In this document: piece after piece, positions 8,058 through 15,417 of the stretch
How positions within the stretch are numbered: position 1 is the first letter of the stretch
How the letters are laid out: each line of letters opens with the position of its first letter
Source of the DNA: a bacterium 0.1xD8-71
Lineage (GTDB): Bacteria > Bacillota > Clostridia > Lachnospirales > Lachnospiraceae
Assembly (NCBI GenBank): GCA_003612405.1
Contig: RAYR01000001.1
Coordinates: forward strand, 244,257-308,256
DNA length: 64,000 nucleotides
Direction of reading: 5' to 3'
Position numbers and translations under genes: made by a program
Notes under the pieces: generated by a model
The model's database searches: none
Told to the model about the DNA's origin: nothing
What the model saw: the letters and a program-made list of their open reading frames with translations, nothing else

Positions 8058-10928
8058 TTACTCCTCCCGTTGCATCTGTTCTATTAACTCACGCAGCATC
8101 TGTTCGGCTGCGTCGTCCTCATATAATTTGAGCTGTTCCCTGATCTGTTCCAGCTTCGTTTCAACAGCAGTCTCCAGACGATACTCTTCCAAAAGCGTGT
8201 CTATGATATGGGCGCAGTTCTTGGACTGGAAATCTTCCAGATCACTCAGGGCTGTCTGGATTTCCTGAAGCAGATCTGACTTGTCGATTTCTTTCTCTTT
8301 TACCTTCTGTGCTTCTGAGGTATGTTTTGTATCCAGATATTTCTGTATATGTTCCAGTTGTTCTTCATATTCGGCCAGCAGTTTTTCCGCATGGCTGTCA
8401 ACAAATGTGTAATCTTCTCTTTTTACCGCTTTTTCCTGTTCCCGTGCTATGTTTGAAACCTGCATTGCCCCTACATTGGCGGAAGCACTCTTTAAGGCGT
8501 GTACTTCTATGCCGTAGGCTTTATAATCTTCTTCTTCCAGAAGATCTTGCAGGACTTCCAGTTTCCGTTTCCCGTCCAGACAGTAAAGATTCAAGAGTTC
8601 ATGGTATTCTTCAATGCTGGCAGAATAATGTTCAGCCACTTCATCTGTGTCAATGCCTTCAATGATAATATCCTGAAATTTCAGGTAATTATTTCTGTCT
8701 GATTGCAGACTGTGCATCCATCTGCTGCCGGCAATTCGTTTTTCGTCCGGAATCCATTTTAGAAGTATCATATGGAGTGTCCGTCTGTCAATGGGTTTTG
8801 TAAGAAAATCCTGAAAACCGTTTGCCAGAAAAGTTTCACGGACGCCTTCCATGGCGTTGGCTGTCAGGGCAATGACCACCGGCAGAGTGCCGTTTTCGCC
8901 ACATTCACTGCGGATGTGCTGTACGGCTTCTATGCCATCCATACCAGGCATCATATGATCCATGAAAATAATGTCAAACAGGGTTCCGTTGACAAACTGT
9001 ATGGCTTCCATGCCGCTCTCGGCTTCGGTGATCTCCAGGTCATAAGTCTGTAACAAAGATCTGGCAACTTTTCGGTTGATCATATTGTCATCTACTACCA
9101 ATACTTTACAGTTCCTTGCTGTGAAGGGGTCTAAGGGTTTTTCTTTTTGCAGTTCCACTTCCGGAACCTCAGAAAGGGGTCTGCTGTCCGCCACCTTTTG
9201 TATAACTTCTACAATAAAGGTAGAACCCTCGCCGTATACACTCTCTACCTTAACAGAACCGTCCATCAGTTCCGCCAGATGTCTGGTGATGGAAAGGCCA
9301 AGCCCTGTGCCTTCCACGCTCCTGTTACGTCGGGAGTCAAGTTGTCTGAAATTCTCAAAGATTCTCTCCATGTCTTCTTCCCGGATACCGCAGCCGGTAT
9401 CTTCCACACGGAAGATCAGACGCTCTGTATCGGGCTCTTCTCCCGGTATACCCGAAACGGCAATCTTGACATGGCCCTCCTTGGTGAATTTCAGTGCATT
9501 GTTTAAAAGATTGATCAGAATCTGTTTGATCCTGCCTTCATCGCCGAGATAACGACAAGGAAGGGACATATCGAATTCACTCATCAGCATAAGCCCATGC
9601 TGTGAAGCAACGATATCCATCATATTCAGTACTTCATTAATCAGAGATTTCAAGTGATATTCTGTCAGTACCAATTCCATTTTTCCGGCTTCTACTTTGG
9701 ACAGATCGAGTATGTCATTGATCAGCGCCAGAAGATTGCGGGAGGAGGATTTGATATCACAGGCATAGCCGTATACTTTCCGGCCTCTGCTTTCTTCCAT
9801 AATGATATCGCTCAGTCCGACAATGGCATTCATCGGTGTGCGGATCTCATGGGACATATTGGCAAGAAAGGCACTCTTGGCAATGTTGGCCTGTTCTGCC
9901 TGTTCGCGCACCTGTTTGATTTCCTCAATATAATTTCTTGTTTCCGTCACATCCAGAATCAGAATGACATAACCCTTTTTTTCACCGTATTTATCAGGAA
10001 TCTGTTGTACATGTCCCTGATAGAAACAGCCGTTGAGACTGAATTCTTCCCGGGTATCCTTGTCAAGGATATCATGTGGGAAACCTTCCAGTTCTTCAAT
10101 ATGTTTTCCGATGGCATGAATGTTCAGATCCCTGAAGATTGTTGCAGCCGCCGAATTGTAGCTGACAATCCGCTTGTGTTTGTCTATTGCGATAACACCG
10201 TCGTTCATGCTGTCAAGCAGTATACCGGACGCCAGACTGCTGAAATCGTATACCTTTCTGCTCCAGACCAGAATGACCACACTGGAAAGAATCAGTCCCA
10301 ATACAACAGGAGTTGGATCATATACATTGGTCAGTTTTAAGACATAGGATCCTAAAACAATCACCGGTATAAAAGAAAGGATCAGGATTAATTTGTATTT
10401 TCTGTCTATGGCATAATCAGGTTTCTTGATGCAGACATGAATTAAAGCATAGAGTGTAAATGCATAGGGAATAATCAGACCACATAACATAAAAAGCCAG
10501 TAGCCGGGTCCATAGGACAGACTCAGATAGCAATGTCCCTGTGCGGTTTGCAGCCAATTTATATCTCGATAAAAAAAGTTGTGTAAATCACAGGTAAAAA
10601 CGAGTACCAAAATAAAGACATCGATTATTTTGAGAAATTTTAAGATCTTTTTGGGGGCTTTTTCAAAACAGTAACTGAATATGAAATGACAGTAACTGAT
10701 GGGAATGGTCAAAGACCCCACATACTGTATTTTAACGGCTGTCAACGCCGCTTCTACGGTGGGTGCCGTCAATTCTAATAAGTATCCCGCGTTCTGGATC
10801 AGGGATCCCATCAGGAAATACTGCATCAGCTTCTGTTCCCGGGAACCGTCTCCCTTCAACAGAAGAAATAATGCCAACACGATTACGCTGATACCTAAAA
10901 TGCTCAGTCCGATAAATAAAATATTCAT
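8058..10928 (-). CDS. hybrid sensor histidine kinase with 7TM, PAS, REC and Hpt domains
   Basis: A 956-residue phosphorelay kinase. Order: seven membrane segments at about 1-222 (histidine-kinase 7TM sensor type), PAS at about 235-330, HisKA with His360 (FLANMSHEIRTPMNAI), HATPase at about 465-575 (NLLNNALKF, EDTGCGI, GTGLGLS), receiver at about 608-722 with Asp657 (IIFMDHMMP), and an Hpt-like region with His810 (EVHALKSASANVGA). A coiled-coil-rich tail of about 100 residues follows. All steps of a His-Asp-His relay are in one chain, with the neighbouring single-domain regulator as a likely final acceptor. The signal is unknown. Confidence 0.92.
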   Translation of the reverse strand: MNILFIGLSILGISVIVLALFLLLKGDGSREQKLMQYFLMGSLIQNAGYLLELTAPTVEAALTAVKIQYVGSLTIPISYCHFIFSYCFEKAPKKILKFLKIIDVFILVLVFTCDLHNFFYRDINWLQTAQGHCYLSLSYGPGYWLFMLCGLIIPYAFTLYALIHVCIKKPDYAIDRKYKLILILSFIPVIVLGSYVLKLTNVYDPTPVVLGLILSSVVILVWSRKVYDFSSLASGILLDSMNDGVIAIDKHKRIVSYNSAAATIFRDLNIHAIGKHIEELEGFPHDILDKDTREEFSLNGCFYQGHVQQIPDKYGEKKGYVILILDVTETRNYIEEIKQVREQAEQANIAKSAFLANMSHEIRTPMNAIVGLSDIIMEESRGRKVYGYACDIKSSSRNLLALINDILDLSKVEAGKMELVLTEYHLKSLINEVLNMMDIVASQHGLMLMSEFDMSLPCRYLGDEGRIKQILINLLNNALKFTKEGHVKIAVSGIPGEEPDTERLIFRVEDTGCGIREEDMERIFENFRQLDSRRNRSVEGTGLGLSITRHLAELMDGSVKVESVYGEGSTFIVEVIQKVADSRPLSEVPEVELQKEKPLDPFTARNCKVLVVDDNMINRKVARSLLQTYDLEITEAESGMEAIQFVNGTLFDIIFMDHMMPGMDGIEAVQHIRSECGENGTLPVVIALTANAMEGVRETFLANGFQDFLTKPIDRRTLHMILLKWIPDEKRIAGSRWMHSLQSDRNNYLKFQDIIIEGIDTDEVAEHYSASIEEYHELLNLYCLDGKRKLEVLQDLLEEEDYKAYGIEVHALKSASANVGAMQVSNIAREQEKAVKREDYTFVDSHAEKLLAEYEEQLEHIQKYLDTKHTSEAQKVKEKEIDKSDLLQEIQTALSDLEDFQSKNCAHIIDTLLEEYRLETAVETKLEQIREQLKLYEDDAAEQMLRELIEQMQREE

Positions 10929-10983
10929 AACTTTATATCACCAAACAAAATATTATAATCCTTCCTGGATGATGGCTATTGCT

Positions 10984-11012
10984 ATCATATCAGTTCCTAT
11001 AGGTTCTGTCTA
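10984..11012 (-). promoter_or_regulatory. promoter for the hybrid kinase/regulator pair
   Basis: TAGACA (11007-11012), 17-bp spacer, TATGAT (10984-10989) on the minus strand, ten of twelve consensus positions, in the gap between lspA and the kinase. Confidence 0.7.
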
Positions 11013-11033
11013 CAAGAAACCAAAAAATATAGT

Positions 11034-11567
11034 CTATTTATCGGCGTGCTTTTGCCGTATCGCCAGCAAAGCCTCAAATTCTTCATCATTATAATAAAAG
11101 AATAACAGGACAGCCAGAAGTGCCACGCCGATGGTAATGTAGATATCCGCTACATTAAATTTGGGAAAATCAATGGGCACAAAATAAATAAAGTCTACAA
11201 CATATTGTTGTGTAATACGGTCGATCAGGTTGCCGACGGCACCGCCTGCGATAAAAAGCAGACCGATGCGCATCCCTGCAAACCGCTTCTCTGCCGGGAG
11301 CGTGAAATACTTCCAGATTACCACAAGGATTACCATACTGGTCAGAAGTATCAGGAAAGTCTGTCTGCCTGCAAAGGAGCTGAAAGCGGCGCCGGTGTTT
11401 TCCAGATAGCTGAATTCTAAGACCCTGTCGATGAGGACAAAGCTTGACTGGTCTTTTAAGTGTATGACTGCCAGACGCTTGGTATATTGGTCAAAAAAGA
11501 GCAAAAGAAATAAGGCCAGGACTGTGCCCACATTTCTTTTCAGGTTTTTCACAAAAAAATAGTTCAT
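11034..11567 (-). CDS. lspA: lipoprotein signal peptidase (signal peptidase II)
   Basis: A 177-residue membrane aspartic protease that cleaves lipoprotein signal peptides. It has four membrane helices, conserved ENTGAAFS (56-63), and the two catalytic aspartates Asp116 (VGNLIDRI) and Asp141 (FNVADIYI). The N-terminal DQYTK motif is also present. It lies between the Nudix gene and the hybrid kinase, probably at the end of the RNase G-Nudix transcript. Its substrates would include the lipoproteins elsewhere in this window. Confidence 0.96.
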   Translation of the reverse strand: MNYFFVKNLKRNVGTVLALFLLLFFDQYTKRLAVIHLKDQSSFVLIDRVLEFSYLENTGAAFSSFAGRQTFLILLTSMVILVVIWKYFTLPAEKRFAGMRIGLLFIAGGAVGNLIDRITQQYVVDFIYFVPIDFPKFNVADIYITIGVALLAVLLFFYYNDEEFEALLAIRQKHADK

Positions 11568-11602
11568 GAAAGAGGATTCCTTTCTGTTACATTCTTGGAA
11601 GA

Positions 11603-12151
11603 TCAGCTGATGGAAAATAAATAGGCCGCTATCTGCGCACGGGAACTGAACTCTTCTGTTTCCAGAAGGTCATGGACTTCTTCTTTGGTGTAAAATCCGG
11701 CATTGATCTGTTCATTTTCTGAGGTGTGATCTTCAAAACTGCCCTCCACATCCACAAAGGCAATCTGTGTCTTGACATCGGAAAAGGCAACCGCGGCAAA
11801 GGACGGCGGCAGGATGTTGAGGATTTTCTTAACGGAAAGTCCTGTCTCCTCATACAGTTCCCGCTGGATACATTCTTCCAGGGATTCCCCCTCTTCTATC
11901 ATGCCTGCACAGAGGTTATAGATCAGGCGGTTGACGCCCATACGAAATTCCCGCAGAAGCAGTATCTTATCTTCATAATAAGCAACGATGGAAACACCGC
12001 TTACTTTTTCCCCGATCATATGTGGCCCTGCTATGTCGTTGCGGCTTACAATCTCATACTTTTTCTCTTTGCCTGCCTTGTTGCGGTAAGTCAGTTCGTA
12101 GTTCTTAAGATATCTGCCGTCTTTGACTTTTTCCATTTTCAGAAGTTCCAT
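11603..12151 (-). CDS. Nudix hydrolase, ADP-ribose pyrophosphatase-like
   Basis: A 182-residue protein with a complete Nudix box at residues 83-105: Gly83, Glu89, Arg97-Glu98 and Glu101-Glu102 with Gly104. The N-terminal sheet and layout resemble ADP-ribose/NDP-sugar pyrophosphatases, which hydrolyse a nucleoside diphosphate linked to another group; the exact substrate is not determinable. It starts one base after the RNase gene stop, so the two are almost certainly translated from one message. Confidence 0.85.
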   Translation of the reverse strand: MELLKMEKVKDGRYLKNYELTYRNKAGKEKKYEIVSRNDIAGPHMIGEKVSGVSIVAYYEDKILLLREFRMGVNRLIYNLCAGMIEEGESLEECIQRELYEETGLSVKKILNILPPSFAAVAFSDVKTQIAFVDVEGSFEDHTSENEQINAGFYTKEEVHDLLETEEFSSRAQIAAYLFSIS

Positions 12152-12152
12152 A

Positions 12153-13352
12153 TCAACTGTCCTTTCTCATCTGTTGTGCAAAATTAGGTCCTGTTTTCTT
12201 TCTGGTGATTTCCATCAGACCAAGGCCTGTCATATCCACAGCATTTGCGGTTACGGGATCCTGCTTTAAAAGTCTGTGCATGTATTCCAAAAGTTGTTGT
12301 TCCTGTTCTTTGTGTTTCAGATTGATAAAGTCAACCAGGATCATGCCGGAAAGATTTCTGGCACGCAGCTGGACAGCTATCATCTCAGCTGCCTCCCGGT
12401 TGATCTTCATAAAAGTTTCTTCGGCGTTTTGGCCGGCTTCACATTTCCCGGTATTGACATCAATGGAAATCAGAGCTTCTGTGGGTTCTATGACAAGATA
12501 ACCACCGGATTTCAGCCAGACCTTTGCGGCAAGCAGCTCCTGGATACGTGTTTCCACACAGTAAAGCTTGTGCAGGGGAAGAAGGCTGTCTTCATAGAAA
12601 CGTATCGGTATGTCAGTATCCTGAAAGGACGCTTGCAGAGCCTCATAGATATCCGGCAGATCTGTCACCACTTCATCGTACTCTGTGCGGTATGCATTCT
12701 GGATAAAGGTGATATAATCCGGCTGGCTGCGGTACAGACAACTGTAACAGGTGCGTTTGTCTGCAATCGCAAGAAGATGTGTCAGCTTTTCGGTGAGGGC
12801 TTCGGCCTCTTCTGTTAAAGGGGTTTCTTCCGTCAATGCAGCGGCATTGGTACGGACAATAATCTGATATTGTCCGGAAAGATTCTGCAATGCTTCCAGA
12901 CTGCGGAAACGGTTCTGCTGTTTTTTGTTCAGTTTGGAAGATACCTGCACACTGTCATTGCCTGCGTCTGCTGTGTGGGTGCGGACCACCACATAGCGGC
13001 CGGATAAAGATATCCTGGTGGTGACGCCTGCAAGTTTGGTTTTGAGCGGTTCCTTGGTGAGCTGGATAAGTAATTCATCACCGGGTTTTATAGTGCCGTC
13101 CGGGGTACGATTCAGCACGGCGGCAGCTTTGGCGTCAGACAGGGGAAGAAATGTCAGATATTTATTGCCCAGGTCTACGAAAGCGGCGTTAATATTGCGG
13201 GAGATATTCTGGACTTTACCGATATAGATATCCCCTATGGCAATGGATTTTTCATTTTGCGCATGAGCAGATAAGATCCGGTTGCCGTTCAGAAGCAGGC
13301 AGAGGAGTTTGTCGTATAGTTTTAGAATGAGTATCTTGCCGTCTGGGGTCAT
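12153..13352 (-). CDS. rng: ribonuclease G/E family endoribonuclease
   Basis: A 399-residue RNase G/E catalytic protein. The S1-like RNA-binding part lies near the N-terminus (IGDIYIGKVQNI, AAFVDLG), and the two metal-binding aspartates appear in SIDVNTGKCE and ILVDFINL. The protein ends soon after MTGLGLMEITRKK and lacks the Cys-rich zinc-link that joins dimers in RNase E/G. ATG 13352 is chosen for its GGAGGA ribosome binding site, over an in-frame GTG at 13385. The family matures rRNA and processes mRNA. Confidence 0.9.
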   Translation of the reverse strand: MTPDGKILILKLYDKLLCLLLNGNRILSAHAQNEKSIAIGDIYIGKVQNISRNINAAFVDLGNKYLTFLPLSDAKAAAVLNRTPDGTIKPGDELLIQLTKEPLKTKLAGVTTRISLSGRYVVVRTHTADAGNDSVQVSSKLNKKQQNRFRSLEALQNLSGQYQIIVRTNAAALTEETPLTEEAEALTEKLTHLLAIADKRTCYSCLYRSQPDYITFIQNAYRTEYDEVVTDLPDIYEALQASFQDTDIPIRFYEDSLLPLHKLYCVETRIQELLAAKVWLKSGGYLVIEPTEALISIDVNTGKCEAGQNAEETFMKINREAAEMIAVQLRARNLSGMILVDFINLKHKEQEQQLLEYMHRLLKQDPVTANAVDMTGLGLMEITRKKTGPNFAQQMRKDS

Positions 13353-13405
13353 GGATTTGTTCCTCCGCTCTTTGCCATAGCGCACTGTTCATTGCTTTCG
13401 TGTGG

Positions 13406-13414
13406 ATTGTACCA
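13406..13414 (-). promoter_or_regulatory. possible extended -10 promoter for rng
   Basis: TGGTACAAT on the minus strand, an extended -10 element about 54 bases upstream of the rng start codon. No good -35 element precedes it. Confidence 0.4.
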
Positions 13415-13424
13415 TATTTCCCAT

Positions 13425-13464
13425 GGAAAAGAAAGTGACAAAAATTTTTGACACTTTCTTTTCC
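13425..13464 (-). terminator. 40-bp near-perfect palindrome after ybjQ
   Basis: GGAAAAGAAAGTG (13425-13437) pairs with its complement (13452-13464), and the centre CAAAAATTTTTG is itself self-complementary. It lies between ybjQ and the rng promoter. It has no classical T-tract after the stem, so termination is only one possible role; a protein-binding or processing site is another. Confidence 0.5.
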
Positions 13465-13506
13465 AACAATTTACGTCTTTGAATTTCAGATATCAAATTG
13501 GGGTTA

Positions 13507-13821
13507 TCAGATTATATATTTGACGGCGGTTCCGTAGGCGATGACTTCGGCGGCACCCTGCATGATGGAGGAGGATGCATAGCGGATGTTGATAACGGCA
13601 TCGGCGCCTAAACTTTCCGCTTCATCCACCATTCGTTTGATGGCGATCTGTCTTGCCTGGTTGAGCATTTCGGTGTATTCTTGCAGTTCACCGCCCACCA
13701 GGGTTTTGAGGCCGGCCATAAAGTCGCGGCCCACATTCCTGCACTGTACCACATTTCCTTTTACAATTCCTAAAGTCTCCACTTCTTTTCCGGTAATATA
13801 ATCAGTATTTACGAGCAACAT
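13507..13821 (-). CDS. YbjQ family (heavy-metal-binding domain) protein
   Basis: A 104-residue single-domain protein with family features: GKEVETLGIVKGNVVQ at the start, a central RDFMAGLKTLVGGELQEYTE, then AESLGADAVINIRYASS. YbjQ proteins form pentamers; their role is uncertain despite the metal-binding label. ATG 13821 is chosen because GGAGGAGAAG lies just upstream. The start lies inside the 3' end of the merR gene (20-base overlap), so it is co-expressed with that regulator. Confidence 0.88.
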   Translation of the reverse strand: MLLVNTDYITGKEVETLGIVKGNVVQCRNVGRDFMAGLKTLVGGELQEYTEMLNQARQIAIKRMVDEAESLGADAVINIRYASSSIMQGAAEVIAYGTAVKYII

Positions 13822-14443
13822 CTTCTTCTCCTCCTTCAATCTCTTTCATTCTCTGTAATAAGACAGCAACAATTGACATAATCATGGTGACGGGAATCAC
13901 AATCAGTAATCCGGTTGCCCACAGGGGCATGGAGGATTGCAGATAGAGCCAGATAAGTGTGGCGATCACCCCGATCATCATTAAAATCAACAGGAAACTG
14001 AAAATAACAGGTGCCAGTTTCTTGTGTCTGATGTCGTGTCTGCTTACATTTAGGAATTTTGTGCCTTCTTGTTCCATTTCTACCATCCTTTCTAAGTATT
14101 CGTCAGGAGAAAAGGTGTAATACTGGCATGACTCTTCACTTACAAGCCGGCAAAGGCGGGTGGTTTCTTCCAGGCTTATTCTTTCCCGTTCCAGGAGAAT
14201 GACCTGTCTTTGCAGGGCATCTGACAAGGTCAGATCTCCCTTTTGAATCTTGCGGATTTCTTCCAGAGGAAGGGATAATTTACGAAGCAATTTGATCTTC
14301 TTTAATTCATCCACATCTTCCTTAGAATAATCGCGGTAGCCATTCTCCGTGTTACGTCTTGGGTTTAACAGGCCCTGTTGTTCGTAGAAGCGGATATTTT
14401 TCTTGGTGATATTTACCTGCTGTTCTACTTCATTGATTTTCAT
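13802..14443 (-). CDS. MerR family regulator with C-terminal membrane segments
   Basis: A 213-residue protein. Residues 1-70 form a MerR winged helix (MKINEVEQQ, IRFYEQQGLLNPRR, GYRDYS), followed by a coiled-coil dimerisation helix. The C-terminal third has two membrane helices (SFLLILMMIGVIATLIWLYL; ATGLLIVIPVTMIMSIVAVLL), unusual for the family. ATG 14443 is chosen for its AAGGAGG site and because the HTH starts there. It is preceded by a textbook MerR-type promoter and overlaps ybjQ, suggesting an autoregulated pair. Confidence 0.9.
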   Translation of the reverse strand: MKINEVEQQVNITKKNIRFYEQQGLLNPRRNTENGYRDYSKEDVDELKKIKLLRKLSLPLEEIRKIQKGDLTLSDALQRQVILLERERISLEETTRLCRLVSEESCQYYTFSPDEYLERMVEMEQEGTKFLNVSRHDIRHKKLAPVIFSFLLILMMIGVIATLIWLYLQSSMPLWATGLLIVIPVTMIMSIVAVLLQRMKEIEGGEEDVARKY

Positions 14444-14489
14444 GAGATTTCCTCCTTGCCGGTCTGGCCGTTTTTCTCCTGCTACGGGT

Positions 14490-14520
14490 AGAATAAGGCT
14501 TCCACAAGGTGGAAGGTCAA
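14490..14520 (-). promoter_or_regulatory. MerR-type promoter with 19-bp spacer and operator dyad
   Basis: On the minus strand, -35 TTGACC (14515-14520) and -10 TATTCT (14490-14495) are separated by 19 bp, the over-long spacer of MerR-activated promoters. The spacer is filled by a perfect 7-3-7 dyad (14499-14515: CTTCCAC, AAG, GTGGAAG on the plus strand). It sits 47 bases upstream of the merR start codon. Confidence 0.88.
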
Positions 14521-14643
14521 GAGAAATTTGCATTTTTATACAGAAAATTATATAAGATTCGGAAAGCAAAGTAGTTTCTGGATTTCACAGTGAATATACA
14601 TAGAATTTGGTAAAGTGCCTGCAATAAAAGTCCATATGTTCAG

Positions 14644-15417
14644 TTATTCCTGCAAAAGCAGCGGCACAAGCTGTCTTTTTTCTCCCTCTCTGGCAGAGTT
14701 CGTGTAGGTTTCCAGTCTCGTCACCTGGATGTTGGACAAGGGAATTTTACAGCCTGTAAATTCACAGAACTTCTCAAAGACTACCGTAGGTTTGATATTG
14801 CCGCTGCTGCTGGCATCCACGGTCATGCAGATACAGGGCACTGTGATACAGTCTGCTTCTGCCTCCGGGAGAAGCATGGCGGCGGCTGCGGACATCATAT
14901 CCGGTAACACCTTTGTTTCGCCCACATGCATTTCATAGATGCCCTGTTTTAAGTCCACTTCTATGATACTTTTCTTGGTTTCTTTGGTGTAGGGAATCTG
15001 TGCCTGTGCATAAAAGGCGGCTGCCGATTCTTGCAGGTCAGGTATCGGAAAGGTGCCTTCCTTCAGATGAATCTGATAGGAAGCGGCGGCAACACTGGCC
15101 ATGGCATTTTTGACTGTGTCCGGCAGTATGCGGGCGGCAAGGATCTGTACCCCCTCCACCATGGTCTCATTCAGGGCGTCTGTCAGCTGGTTCGTACTTG
15201 TCAGGGAGACCGCTTCTATGTCCAGATACTCTCCCAGGCTTTCGATGCCTACCCCCAAAGGCGCGGCAAAGGACATAATCTGGTGAGGGCTGAATCCTTC
15301 TGAATAGCGGATGTCAATACCGGCACGCCGTATTGCCTTCTGAAAGTAACGCATCATATCCAGATGGCCGATGAATTTCATGGAACCGTATTTTGCAAAT
15401 TTAATCCTGATCTTCAT
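14644..15417 (-). CDS. TIGR03936 / DUF2344 radical-SAM-linked protein
   Basis: A 257-residue protein of the family always found beside TIGR03960 radical SAM proteins. The N-terminal motif IRIKFAKYGSMKFIGHLDMM and RRAGIDIRYSEGFSPHQIMS are characteristic. Function is unknown; a tRNA or rRNA modification role has been guessed from its place near RNase G and ribosomal genes. Start ATG 15417 has AGGAAG just upstream and overlaps the radical SAM gene by 17 bases, so the two are translationally coupled. Confidence 0.9.
   Translation of the reverse strand: MKIRIKFAKYGSMKFIGHLDMMRYFQKAIRRAGIDIRYSEGFSPHQIMSFAAPLGVGIESLGEYLDIEAVSLTSTNQLTDALNETMVEGVQILAARILPDTVKNAMASVAAASYQIHLKEGTFPIPDLQESAAAFYAQAQIPYTKETKKSIIEVDLKQGIYEMHVGETKVLPDMMSAAAAMLLPEAEADCITVPCICMTVDASSSGNIKPTVVFEKFCEFTGCKIPLSNIQVTRLETYTNSAREGEKRQLVPLLLQE

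Noticed and set aside
9654..10340. A 228-residue plus-strand frame opposite the hybrid kinase
   Set aside because: Opposite strand to a well-supported gene, no ribosome binding site or family motif.
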